A stretch of 64,000 nucleotides of DNA, taken from Solwaraspora sp. WMMA2065 (GTDB lineage: Bacteria; Actinomycetota; Actinomycetes; Mycobacteriales; Micromonosporaceae). Positions 53,760 through 62,583 of this stretch are shown here, piece after piece. The position numbers and the translations under genes are program-made. The stretch spans positions 5,208,001-5,272,000 of the forward strand of contig NZ_CP128361.1 in NCBI RefSeq assembly GCF_030345075.1. Reading direction: 5' to 3'. Each line of letters opens with the position of its first letter. Positions within the stretch are counted from its first letter, which is position 1. The notes beneath the pieces are model-generated. The model was not told where the DNA came from, did not search any database, and was given only the letters and a program-made list of their open reading frames with translations.

Positions 53760-54995
53760 ATGCCCGGCCGTCTCGCCACGTCGATCGCGGTGGACCGACC
53801 GCTGCGCCCGGCCGTCGCCGCCCAGGCCGCCAGCGTCGTCGGCACCCACGTCGCCGCGCTGGCCCTGCCGACCGTCGCGGTGGTGGCGCTGCACGCCTCG
53901 CCGGTGGCGGCGGCCACCCTGTTCGCCCTCGAGTACGGCGCCCAGGCGCTCGCCGCACCGCTGCTCGGGGTGGTCGTCGACCGGGTCGTCGACCGGCGTC
54001 GGCTGCTCATGGCTGCCAGCGCCGGCACCGCCGCCGTGGTGCTGGCCGTACCGGTAGCCGCGCTGGCCGGAGTGCTCTCCCTGCCGCTGCTGTACGCCGT
54101 GGCCGGCCTGTCCGGCGTCCTCGGTGGGCTGGTCACCATCGGCCTGCAGGCCACCGTGCCGCAACTGGTCGAACCGGACCGGCTGGTGCCGGCGAACGCC
54201 GCGCTGGCCGGTGCCCAGTCGGCCGGCCAGATCGCCGGGCCGGCGCTGGCCGGCTGGCTGGTGCAGACCCTCGGCGGGGCGCTGGCGATGTCGGCGAACG
54301 CTGCGGCGCAGGCGCTGGCCGCCGTCGGCTTCGCCGCGCTGCGGCCCCGGCCGGGCGGGCCGCCGCCGGCACCGGAACATCCACTACGGGCATTGCGCGA
54401 CGGGGTGGCCGCGCTGCGTGGTCGTCCGGAGCTGGTCCGGATCGCGGTCACCGCCGCCGCATTGAACCTAGGCGGTTCCGCGATCGGTGGCCTCTACGTG
54501 CTGTACGCCTACCGGGTCCTCGACCTGTCGCCCTGGGTGCTCGGGTTGACCTTCGCGGTGAACAGCGTCGCCGCCGTCGCTGGTGTGACCACCGCACGAC
54601 GGGTGATCGCCCGGCTCGGCCATCCCCGGGTGGTCCCGGTGTTCGCCCCGCTCGCCGGGGCCGCCCTGATGTTGATCCCGCTGGCCGCCGTCACGCCGTC
54701 GGTGCTGACCCTGATCGTCTACGAGACGATCTTCGGGTACTGCGCCACGGTCTGGCTGATCGCCTCGGTGTCGCTGCAGCAGTCGGTGGTCCCCGGCCCG
54801 CTGCTGGGTCGGGTGCTTGCGTTGAGCCGGGCGCTCGCGGTGCTGGCGGTACCGATCGGTTCCCTGCTCGCCGGCGTCGCGGCACAACTCTGGGGGGTGC
54901 TGCCCACCCTGATCTGCTTCGCCGCCGTGGCCTTTCTCGGCACCGTCGCCGTCGTTTCCCGGCGGGTGGCCGCCCACAACCTGACCACATCCTGA
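53760..54995 (+). CDS. Major facilitator superfamily exporter
   Basis: A 411-residue membrane protein of about 12 helices; start ATG 53760 is 8 nt after GAGGAG, though two upstream GTGs are possible. DRVVDRRRLLMAAS is the loop-2 MFS motif, and VPANAALAGAQSAGQIAGPALAGWLVQ matches the DHA3/MdfA-like macrolide-exporter type. It faces away from the peptide operon and may export its product or provide resistance. Confidence 0.85.
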   Translation: MPGRLATSIAVDRPLRPAVAAQAASVVGTHVAALALPTVAVVALHASPVAAATLFALEYGAQALAAPLLGVVVDRVVDRRRLLMAASAGTAAVVLAVPVAALAGVLSLPLLYAVAGLSGVLGGLVTIGLQATVPQLVEPDRLVPANAALAGAQSAGQIAGPALAGWLVQTLGGALAMSANAAAQALAAVGFAALRPRPGGPPPAPEHPLRALRDGVAALRGRPELVRIAVTAAALNLGGSAIGGLYVLYAYRVLDLSPWVLGLTFAVNSVAAVAGVTTARRVIARLGHPRVVPVFAPLAGAALMLIPLAAVTPSVLTLIVYETIFGYCATVWLIASVSLQQSVVPGPLLGRVLALSRALAVLAVPIGSLLAGVAAQLWGVLPTLICFAAVAFLGTVAVVSRRVAAHNLTTS

Positions 54996-55018
54996 CCGGA
55001 CTCCGACCAATTCCAGTA

Positions 55019-55049
55019 TTGCGACCGGCGTCGATCGGGTACCTATAAT
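55019..55049 (+). promoter_or_regulatory. Probable promoter of the E1/aminotransferase operon
   Basis: TTGCGA (55019-55024) and TATAAT (55044-55049) are separated by 19 bp, 89 bp upstream of the E1 alpha ATG. The perfect -10 stands out in this high-GC segment. It implies that the three downstream genes are transcribed independently of the MFS gene. Confidence 0.55.
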
Positions 55050-55137
55050 TGGCGGCATTCAGCAGGCGATCATGATAGCTTCCGATGCGGCCGGTGAATG
55101 AATCTCCGCCGGCGCAGGGACGGGGAACTCCCAGACG

Positions 55138-56184
55138 ATGGACCTGTCGGACGCGTACCGCGAAATGGTTCGGATCAGGGTCTTCGAGGAGCAGGTTCTG
55201 CGGTGCGCCGCCGCCGGCCAGGTGCCCGGATCAGTCCACCCGTACACCGGGCAGGAAGCTGTCGCCGTCGGGGCGCTGGCCGCCCGACAGCCCGACGAGT
55301 GGGTGGTGAGCTTCTACCGGTGCCACGGGCATGCGCTGGCCGCTGGGGTGGCAGCCGCCGGGCTGGCCCGGGAGATCCTCGGCCGGACCGGCGGGGTCTG
55401 CGGCGGCAAGGCCGGGTCGATGCACATCGCCGACCGGTCCCGCTACCTGCTCGGTGCCAGCTCCATCGTGGCCGCGCAGCTGCCAATCGCGGCCGGAGCC
55501 GCGCTGGCCGAGAAGACCGCCGGCAGCGGCCGGGCGGTCGTCGCGTTCTGCGGTGACGGCGCGTTCGGCGCCGGCGCCACCTACGAGACGCTCACCGTCG
55601 CCGCCGTGCTCGGGTTGCCGCTGCTGCTGGTCTGCGAGGAGAACGGCTGGCAGGACCACACCCCGAGCGACCTGGTGCGGCACCGTGCACCCGGGGAGAT
55701 CGCCCGCGGCCTGGGGCTGGACTGCGACGAGGTGGACGGCAACGACGTGACCGCAGTGCACCGGGCCGCGGCGGCGGCCCTGGCCCACTGCCGGACCGGC
55801 CGCCCGCAGGTCCTCGTCGCCCACACCTACCTGCGGCACTTCCACGCCCAGCTCGGACCGCAACCGCCGGGTGAGTACCGCCCGGCCGCCGAGCGGGAGC
55901 ACTGGCTGGTCCGGGATCCGCTGACCCGCGTCGAGGCGACCCTCGCCAGCCCGACCGTCGCCAGCCCGGTCGCCGCCAGCCGCGAGCAGGCCGCCAGCCC
56001 GGTCGCCAGCCCGGTCGTCGCGATCCGGGAGCAGATCACCGTGGAGCTGGCCGAGGTCTTCGCCGACGCGCTGGCCGCCGACCAGCCGGACCCGGCGAGC
56101 GCGGTCACCACGGTCACCGCCGCGCCCTGGCCGCCCGGCGCAACCTGGCCGGAGGCCGTCACGGTGCGGGAGCCGGTGACATGA
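55138..56184 (+). CDS. Thiamine-diphosphate-dependent E1 component, alpha subunit
   Basis: A 348-residue protein. GGKAGSMHIAD and the thiamine motif GDGAFGAGATYETLTVAAVLGLPLLLVCEENGW (GDG to N) identify the alpha subunit of 2-oxoacid or acetoin dehydrogenase E1. It has an odd Ala/Ser/Pro-rich stretch near the C-terminus (SPTVASPVAAS). No E2 or E3 gene is adjacent, so it may form an acyl-ThDP intermediate for carboligation rather than acyl-CoA. It overlaps the beta gene by 4 bp. Confidence 0.88.
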   Translation: MDLSDAYREMVRIRVFEEQVLRCAAAGQVPGSVHPYTGQEAVAVGALAARQPDEWVVSFYRCHGHALAAGVAAAGLAREILGRTGGVCGGKAGSMHIADRSRYLLGASSIVAAQLPIAAGAALAEKTAGSGRAVVAFCGDGAFGAGATYETLTVAAVLGLPLLLVCEENGWQDHTPSDLVRHRAPGEIARGLGLDCDEVDGNDVTAVHRAAAAALAHCRTGRPQVLVAHTYLRHFHAQLGPQPPGEYRPAAEREHWLVRDPLTRVEATLASPTVASPVAASREQAASPVASPVVAIREQITVELAEVFADALAADQPDPASAVTTVTAAPWPPGATWPEAVTVREPVT

Positions 56185-57137
56185 CCCGCCGGCACCCGTC
56201 CGTCGGGGCGGTCCGCGGCGCCTTGGCCGACCAGCCAACAATGAGCATGTTCTGCACCTACCAGCAGCCCGACCTCATCGAACTGTTCGGCGCCGATCGG
56301 ATGGTCCGGCTGCCGATCGCGGAGAACACCATGCTCGGCATGGCGGTCGGGATGGCACTGCTCGGCCGCCGGGTGCTGGTCAGCATCGCCCGCGCCGCCT
56401 TCCTGTTCACCGCCTTCGACCAGCTGGTCAACGAGGCCACCAAGTGGCGGTACATGTCCGACGGGCAGTTCACCGTACCGGTGGTGGTGCGCGGGCTGAC
56501 CCAGGGCGGTGAGCAGCTCGGCGCCCAGCACGAGCACGCTGCGCACGGCCTGCTCAGCCAGATTCCCGGGCTGGTAGTCGCGGTCCCCGGGTCACCGAAC
56601 GCCGCCGCCGGGCTGCTGCGCACCGCGCTGGTGCACCCGGATCCGGTGGTGGTGCTGGAATCGCCCCGGCTGTACGCCGCCGACTGGGCGTCGCTGCCCG
56701 AGCCGGAGCCGACCGACGCCGCGTTGCCGTTCGGCGTCGCCGGTTGCGCCCGTCCCGGCCGCGACCTCACCCTCGTCGGTATCGGCAACACCGTCGCCAC
56801 CTGCCTGCGGGCCGCCGCCGTCCTCGACCGGGACGGGCTGCACGCCCAGGTGGTCGACCTGCGTACCGCCGCACCGCTGGACCTCGACGGCGTCACCGCC
56901 ATGGTCCGTGCCGCTGCCGGCGGCCAGGTGATCCTGGTCGACGAGGCCCCGGCCGGCGTCAGCGTCATGTCCGCACTGGGCCTGCACCTGGTACGCACCG
57001 GCGCGGTCGCGCCGCACCGGCTCGACCTGATCGCCGGTGCCCCGGTGCCGGCACCGGTGAGCCCACCGCTGAGCGCCGCCCTGCTGCCGGACGAGGAGCA
57101 CGTGGTGTCCGCCGCCCGCCGAGGAGCTGCCCGATGA
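56181..57137 (+). CDS. Thiamine-diphosphate-dependent E1 component, beta subunit
   Basis: A 318-residue transketolase-type protein. IAENTMLGMAVGMALLGRRVLVSIARAAFLF and LGAQHEHAAHGLLSQIPGLVVAVPGSP match beta subunits of pyruvate/acetoin dehydrogenase. It pairs with the alpha subunit and is coupled by ATGA overlap on both sides. It is expected to decarboxylate a 2-oxoacid. The absence of E2/E3 suggests a specialised biosynthetic use, as in two-carbon sugar branching. Confidence 0.88.
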   Translation: MTRRHPSVGAVRGALADQPTMSMFCTYQQPDLIELFGADRMVRLPIAENTMLGMAVGMALLGRRVLVSIARAAFLFTAFDQLVNEATKWRYMSDGQFTVPVVVRGLTQGGEQLGAQHEHAAHGLLSQIPGLVVAVPGSPNAAAGLLRTALVHPDPVVVLESPRLYAADWASLPEPEPTDAALPFGVAGCARPGRDLTLVGIGNTVATCLRAAAVLDRDGLHAQVVDLRTAAPLDLDGVTAMVRAAAGGQVILVDEAPAGVSVMSALGLHLVRTGAVAPHRLDLIAGAPVPAPVSPPLSAALLPDEEHVVSAARRGAAR

Positions 57138-58438
57138 TCGACCGGTCCACCTACCACGCCTGGCACGGCATCACCCCGATGGGCGAGTTTCTCGCCGAGT
57201 CCGATCCGGACATGTTCCTCGTCGGCGGCGACGGCAGCTACGCCGTCGACCAGGCCGGCCGGCGCTACCTCGACGCCCGCTCGTCGATGTGGAACGTCAC
57301 CCTCGGCTACTCATGCGAGCCGGTCAAGGCGGCGATGCGCCGCCAGCTCGACGAGCTGCCGTCCGGCACGGTCATGCGCTACGAACATCCGCCCCGGGTC
57401 ACCGTGCGGTACGCGGCCGCCCTCGCCGCGACGCTGCCACCGACCCTGCGGCACATCCGGTTCGGCAACACCGGCAGCCAGATGACCGAGGCGGCCGGCA
57501 TGCTGTCCCGTTTCCACCGGAGAATGACCGGCGAGACCGGCCGTGACCGGATCATCGCGGTGCACGGCAGCTACCACGGCACCGGGCCGTTGGCCACCGC
57601 GCTCACCGGTGAGCAGATCCTGCACGAATGGTCGGCGCCGCTGGACGACCGCGTGGTGCACGTCGCCGGCGGCGACGAACTGCTCGACGCCGTCGCCGGT
57701 GTCGTCGACCGGCTCGGCGCGTCGCAGGTGACCGCCGTCATCGTCGAGCCGGTGATGGGCAACTATCTGCACGCCGCCAGCGTCGACCAGTTGGCGGCGC
57801 TGATCGGCTACTGCCGGGCCCGGGACATCCACATCGTCGCCGACGAGGTCACCACCGGTGCCGGCCGGGTCGGGGCCATGACGGTCAGCGAGCGGCTGCC
57901 CGAACCACCCGACATGATCGTGCTCGGCAAGGGCGTCAGCGCCGGCTACTTCCCGCTCGCCGTGCTCGCGGTCGCCGACCCGATCTACGACGCGCTCGCC
58001 GAGCCGCCGTTCCGACTCGGCTTCCCGAACGGCAGCACCACCGACGGGCACCCGCTCGGTGCCGCCGCAGGCCTCGCCGTCCTGGACATCCTCACCGCCA
58101 ACGGGTTTCTCGACGGCGTCCGCGACCGTGGCCGGCAGCTGTGCGACATCCTGCGTGACACGCTGGCCGACGATCCGCACGTCGGTGACGTACGCGGTGA
58201 GGGGATGTTGCTCGGCCTGGAGCTGCGCTACCGCGACGACGGTACGCCGTGGACGGTGCGCGACGTCTACCGGCTTCGGCTGGCCTGCCGGGACAACGGG
58301 CTGCTGACCAGCTACTCCGACGGGGTGATGCCGTTGCTGCCGCCGCTGACCATCAGCACCGACGAGTGCGCCGAACTCGCCGCGATCCTCGGCAAGACGA
58401 TCACCGCGTACGCCGCCGAGCGCCTCGGTGCGCGCTAG
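57134..58438 (+). CDS. Class III PLP-dependent aminotransferase
   Basis: A 434-residue protein. FGNTGSQMTEAAGMLSRFHRR, VHGSYHGTGPLATA, IIVEP-like AVIVEPVMGNYLHAA, VADEVTTGAGRVG and the PLP Lys in VLGKGVSAGYFPLAV define class III aminotransferases of the glutamate-semialdehyde aminomutase/omega-transaminase type. It probably aminates the carbonyl product of the E1 pair. A four-base overlap joins it to E1 beta. Substrate unknown. Confidence 0.88.
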   Translation: MIDRSTYHAWHGITPMGEFLAESDPDMFLVGGDGSYAVDQAGRRYLDARSSMWNVTLGYSCEPVKAAMRRQLDELPSGTVMRYEHPPRVTVRYAAALAATLPPTLRHIRFGNTGSQMTEAAGMLSRFHRRMTGETGRDRIIAVHGSYHGTGPLATALTGEQILHEWSAPLDDRVVHVAGGDELLDAVAGVVDRLGASQVTAVIVEPVMGNYLHAASVDQLAALIGYCRARDIHIVADEVTTGAGRVGAMTVSERLPEPPDMIVLGKGVSAGYFPLAVLAVADPIYDALAEPPFRLGFPNGSTTDGHPLGAAAGLAVLDILTANGFLDGVRDRGRQLCDILRDTLADDPHVGDVRGEGMLLGLELRYRDDGTPWTVRDVYRLRLACRDNGLLTSYSDGVMPLLPPLTISTDECAELAAILGKTITAYAAERLGAR

Positions 58439-58908
58439 CCGGCACGGCCCACCATCGCCGCCATCGCAGTTACCCGGACGGAGTGGCCAACCTGGCAGGG
58501 AACGACCATTCGGCCGATGTCCGGGGATCGTCCGGAGAACCGTAGCGCGGTACCGCCGACAAGGTCGCATTTATTCGGGGTACGACTGGCAGACGGTGCT
58601 GTCGTGCAGTCCTCCACCAGCCTGCCACTGTCCACGTAGGTAATGGTGGCGGTGGCAGGTCCGCCAGCACAACGCCGTGATCCTGGTGGTGCGGCTGACC
58701 GTACACCTTCAGGAAAGCGCGTTCATATGACGTATTCCTACAGTGCTCTCATGCGGGGCATTCCCGTCATTGGCAACGGTGTCCCATAGTCTCGGTAAGA
58801 TTTGATCGGCATCGATGTATAGTTCATCGGCAGGTAGTTGCGGGTCGCTGGTGACCTGCCGGGGCAACGCCGCCTCACCGGAACCGACGATGTCTGGGAG
58901 AACAGGAC
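58439..58908. other. Intergenic region before the RCC1-like gene
   Basis: About 470 bp without a convincing gene. The last part (58730-58830) is AT-richer and probably contains the promoter of the downstream secreted protein; TTGGCA at 58770 with TAAGAT at 58796 is a weak candidate. GGGAGAACAGG precedes the ATG at 58909. Confidence 0.4.
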
Positions 58909-60141
58909 ATGAACGAACACCAGGAGAGTTGGCTGCGGATGCGATGGCGGCAGGCAGCCCGAACCGCTGTCGCGGTGACGGCCTCCGTCGGGATCACCGT
59001 GTTGGCCATCGGGTTCACGGCGGGCGCAGCAACAGCAGGTGTTGGCTCCGCCGACCGGAACGCGCGGGAGGTGGCGATCGCCGCCGCGCCGGTATCCCAG
59101 GTCGCCGCCGGCAATCTGCACACCTGTGTGACCCAGACCGATGGAACCCTGTGGTGCTGGGGCAACAACTTCTACGGCCAGCTCGGCGACGGGACCACCA
59201 CGAACCGGACCGGTCCGGTTCAGATCGGCAGCGCCACCACGTGGGCGGGTATCGACGCCGGTAGCGGCAACACCTGCGGGGTACGCACGGATGGGACGCT
59301 CTGGTGCTGGGGCAACAACTCCAGCGGGCAGGTCGGCGACGGCTCGACCACCAGACGGACCAGTCCGGTGCAGGTAGGCACCGCCGCCACCTGGGCGAGC
59401 GTCAGCATCGGCAGCAACCACACCTGCGCCGTTCGGGCCGACGGAACGCTGTGGTGCTGGGGCCTGAACCGTCACGCTCAGCTCGGCGTCGGCTTGTCTC
59501 CCTACAAGGCGACGACCCCGCGGCAGGTGGGTACGGCGACTACCTGGGCGAGCGTCACGACCGGCTACGCCCACACCTGCGCCGTTCGGACCGACGGGAC
59601 CCTGTGGTGCTGGGGCAGTAGCTCGGACGGCCAGCTCGGTCTCGGCATCCTGAGCTACCGGGCGACACCGACGCAGGTGGGCACCGCGACGACGTGGGCC
59701 GAGGTGACGGCCGGCTACGTACACACCTGCGCGGTCCGCGTCCACGGGACGCTGTGGTGCTGGGGTGAGGACGGGTACGGCCAGGTCGGCGGGGGCGTCG
59801 GCTCCCAGACCACCCCGCTGCGGATCGGCACCGCCAGCAACTGGGCAAGTGTGGACGCGAGCCTCGATTCGTCGTGCGCGACCCGTACCGATGGCAGCCT
59901 GTGGTGCTGGGGCAAGAATTCGTCCGGGCAGCTCGGTGACGGCACCACCACTCACCGGTCGACCCCGGCACAGGTAGGCACCGCGACCACCTGGACAGTC
60001 GGCTTCTCTGTCACCTACCACGCCTGCGCGGCACGCACCGACGGCAGCCTGTGGTGCTGGGGTGACAACACGTTCGGGCAGCTCGGTGACGGCACCACCA
60101 CCCACCGGTCGACCCCGGCACAGGTGGCAATGCCGGGCTGA
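58909..60141 (+). CDS. Secreted RCC1-like seven-repeat beta-propeller protein
   Basis: A 410-residue protein with a long signal region ([31 protein letters not shown]). Seven near-identical about 51-residue repeats follow, each with HTC[11 protein letters not shown] and GQLGDGTTT, i.e. Cys pairs and a conserved Trp-Cys-Trp-Gly. RCC1 domains normally have seven blades, so a complete propeller is likely. The paired Cys in each blade suggests disulfides, fitting an extracellular location. Function unknown. Confidence 0.85.
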   Translation: MNEHQESWLRMRWRQAARTAVAVTASVGITVLAIGFTAGAATAGVGSADRNAREVAIAAAPVSQVAAGNLHTCVTQTDGTLWCWGNNFYGQLGDGTTTNRTGPVQIGSATTWAGIDAGSGNTCGVRTDGTLWCWGNNSSGQVGDGSTTRRTSPVQVGTAATWASVSIGSNHTCAVRADGTLWCWGLNRHAQLGVGLSPYKATTPRQVGTATTWASVTTGYAHTCAVRTDGTLWCWGSSSDGQLGLGILSYRATPTQVGTATTWAEVTAGYVHTCAVRVHGTLWCWGEDGYGQVGGGVGSQTTPLRIGTASNWASVDASLDSSCATRTDGSLWCWGKNSSGQLGDGTTTHRSTPAQVGTATTWTVGFSVTYHACAARTDGSLWCWGDNTFGQLGDGTTTHRSTPAQVAMPG

Positions 60142-60181
60142 GCACCGCCGGTTCCGCGCCGAGCCGCAGTGAGGAACCGCC

Positions 60182-60222
60182 GTACGGGCCGCGCCGCTCA
60201 ACCTGAGCAGCGCGGCCCGTAC
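60182..60222. terminator. Strong hairpin terminator downstream of the RCC1-like gene
   Basis: GTACGGGCCGCGC (60182-60194) pairs with GCGCGGCCCGTAC (60210-60222); the inner CGCTCA/TGAGCA bases can extend the stem with small mismatches. It lies 41 bp after the stop codon. Confidence 0.75.
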
Positions 60223-60255
60223 CGGCACTACGGCCTTGCTCAGATTGCCTGATCG

Positions 60256-60450
60256 TCAACATAGATGGATGGGCGTATCGACTGACTTCACGGTGGCGAT
60301 CGCCGGCGCCGGGCTCTGCCTCGCCCAGTCGTCTGGCGAGCCATCGGCGTCTGACGACGCTGAAGCCCTCGGCCTGTGGGTCCATGGTGACGATCTCGAC
60401 GTCGACGCCGGATGCGGCAGTGGGTCGACCGCGGTGGGCGGCTCGCGGAC
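60256..60450 (-). pseudogene. IS5-like transposase remnant
   Basis: Reading the minus strand gives GVDVEIVTMDPQAEGFSVVR then RRRW, a pattern close to the end of IS5-family transposases before the WxxERTFGW segment. A shift then gives DDWARQSPAPAIATVK, recalling the RRLARDYE..PA.SEA region. No start, no catalytic DDE and no terminal repeats remain, so it is a decayed fragment. Confidence 0.4.
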
Positions 60451-60834
60451 CCCCGAGTGTGGGCCCAAGCCAGCCAGTGGGCGCTATACAGGCACCGTTC
60501 AATATCGAAGTGTGACAAGGTGCTACTAGGGACATCCCTCGAAGTACATGATCTACCGAAGTGCCCTCGTAGACTGGCCAGGTACGGCGTCGACGGCAGC
60601 CGTCGGAGACAGGTCGTCCGAGCGGAGCCGGGGCGGCACCCTCACCCTCGTTGGAGGAGCAACCCGTACAGCCATCGATTTACGCAGAGTTCATCGATGG
60701 TTGGGTATGATCGCTTGTGTTCCACATTGTGTGCATCTAGCTTGCAGCAGGTCCACTCCGACTTACCGGTACCTCCGCCTCGGGCGGGCACGGCGAGTTG
60801 GCTTGAGGTAAGGCTGAGAAGGTTGGTGGCCAGA
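60451..60834. other. Intergenic region upstream of the lysozyme-like gene
   Basis: About 380 bp between the transposase remnant and the next gene. No convincing coding frame; the frame of the downstream protein is open through it but lacks homology and a secretion signal until about 60835. A promoter for that gene is expected here but not pinpointed. Confidence 0.35.
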
Positions 60835-62583
60835 ATGGGCATGTCGGCCAGGTTTCGCAACCGGGCGTTCATGGGGGTGGCCCTGGGCATGGTCGCGATG
60901 GTCACCCTGACGGCCTCGCTGGCACCTAGCCCGGCCGATGCGCGAGAACCACTACCCGGCACGCCGATCACCGACGCGGATGTCCGGCTGCTGACCGAGG
61001 CCGCAGCCTCATGTCCCACCCTGACCCCGGCTCGGCTGGCCGGTCAGGTGATGGCCGCGTCCCGGTTCTCGGCGACCCCGGTCGAGGCTGTGCAGGCCGT
61101 CGGCGGGCAGGGCACTGCCGGGCTGGTGCCGACCGTGTGGCAGAAGTGGGCACCGTGGGACGGGGCGCGGCCGGCTGATCGGCCGGCCAGCATCACCGCG
61201 CTCGCCCACCACATGTGCCAGTTGGTCGGCCAGTTGCGGGTGCTCGAACTCGACGGCGACAAGTGGCTGTTGGCACTGGCGGCGCACCGGCTCGGTGTCG
61301 AGCCCGTTGTCGAGGCCGGCGACGTGCCGGTCGGGGCCGCCGAGTACGTCGACACTGTGGAACGGTACGCCATCTGGTATGCGTCGCAGCCAGCCTTCGG
61401 CGGCAGCGGAAGGGCCGCAGCCGAGGCCACCCAACCGGCGGTCGCGCAGCGGATCACCAGGGCCGCGCCGTTGCCGGTGCCCGACGTGTACCTCGAGCTG
61501 ATCCTGGCCGCGGGCGCAGTCTGCCCACAGATGCCCCCGACTCGGGTCGCCGCGCAGCTCATGGCCACCTCCGAGTTCGACCCACAGCGGCTCGGCCCGA
61601 CCGGCGAGCAGGGCATCGCGCAGTTCCTACCCGAGATGTGGGTGGCCTACGTACGGCCGTCGGCGGAGGCCTCACCCTGGACCCCGGCCGCGGCGGTGCC
61701 GGCCCTCGGCGAGACCATGTGCGCGCTGCTGGAAGCGGTGCCCGGCACTGGCCCCGACGCCTATTCGCTCGCGTTGGCCGTGTTCCTACGGGGCGACCCG
61801 ACGATCCGGTCGCTGGCTGACGTACCGGGTGTTGAACGGGTCGTTGCCCTGGCCGAGCAGGTGGGCCACTTCGAGACCGAGTACGGCAAAGATCCTCGGC
61901 TGGCCCCGTCGGCCGATCCCTCACCGTCGGCCGCTCCAGTGGCGAGCCCGACCACCGAGTCCGAACGATCAGCGGAGGCGAGCACCGCCCCGACGACCGC
62001 AGCGCCCCCGCGGCCTTCGCCGCCGGCGACGAAGCCGAGCACCCCGGCACAGACCGACTCTGACCAGCCGCCGGTCAGGGCCAAGGACGCCGATGGGACA
62101 AACCGATCGTACGGGCCCTACTTCATCCACAACCTCGGCACCGACAGGTGTATCGACATACCGGGTGTCGGCCCCGGTCCACGCGACGGGCCGGTCCTCC
62201 AGGACCTCTGCTACCCGCACACCCCGGACAACCAGGAGTACGCCTTCGTCCCGCGCCGGGTCGACAGCTCTGGGAACCAGCTGTACTGGATTCGTAGCGT
62301 CACCTCTCAGTACTGTCTGGACCTGCCAGGCAAGGGCTCGGTTGCGCCGACCACGCCGCTGAACGAGACCGGCTGTTACGACGACGAGAACCAGTACTGG
62401 CGGTTGCAGCCCACGGTCAAGTCCGGCGACATCCAGTACTACTGGGTCATCAACACCGCCTCGAACCTCTGCCTCGACGTTCCCGGTTACGCGACCGGAG
62501 GAATCGGCCTTCGTCTCGAGGTTTACGAGTGCTGGCCCGACGACGACCACGACTGGGCGCTGATTCGAAAGGCCAACTGGTGA
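60835..62583 (+). CDS. Secreted protein with two degenerate lysozyme/transglycosylase-like domains and a ricin-type lectin domain
   Basis: A 582-residue protein from ATG 60835 (alternatives 60826 GTG, 60841 ATG) with a signal peptide (FMGVALGMVAMVTLTASLAPSPADA). Two repeats resemble soluble lytic transglycosylases (VGGQGTAGLVPTVWQKW; GPTGEQGIAQFLPEMWVAY), but the Glu that should precede SGFNP is Ala in the first and Thr in the second. A Pro/Thr/Ser linker leads to a ricin-B-like lectin domain (NLGTDRCIDIPGVGPGPRD, YCLDLPGKG, NLCLDVPG). It probably binds glycan at the wall without cutting. It overlaps the next gene (GTGA). Confidence 0.75.
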   Translation: MGMSARFRNRAFMGVALGMVAMVTLTASLAPSPADAREPLPGTPITDADVRLLTEAAASCPTLTPARLAGQVMAASRFSATPVEAVQAVGGQGTAGLVPTVWQKWAPWDGARPADRPASITALAHHMCQLVGQLRVLELDGDKWLLALAAHRLGVEPVVEAGDVPVGAAEYVDTVERYAIWYASQPAFGGSGRAAAEATQPAVAQRITRAAPLPVPDVYLELILAAGAVCPQMPPTRVAAQLMATSEFDPQRLGPTGEQGIAQFLPEMWVAYVRPSAEASPWTPAAAVPALGETMCALLEAVPGTGPDAYSLALAVFLRGDPTIRSLADVPGVERVVALAEQVGHFETEYGKDPRLAPSADPSPSAAPVASPTTESERSAEASTAPTTAAPPRPSPPATKPSTPAQTDSDQPPVRAKDADGTNRSYGPYFIHNLGTDRCIDIPGVGPGPRDGPVLQDLCYPHTPDNQEYAFVPRRVDSSGNQLYWIRSVTSQYCLDLPGKGSVAPTTPLNETGCYDDENQYWRLQPTVKSGDIQYYWVINTASNLCLDVPGYATGGIGLRLEVYECWPDDDHDWALIRKANW

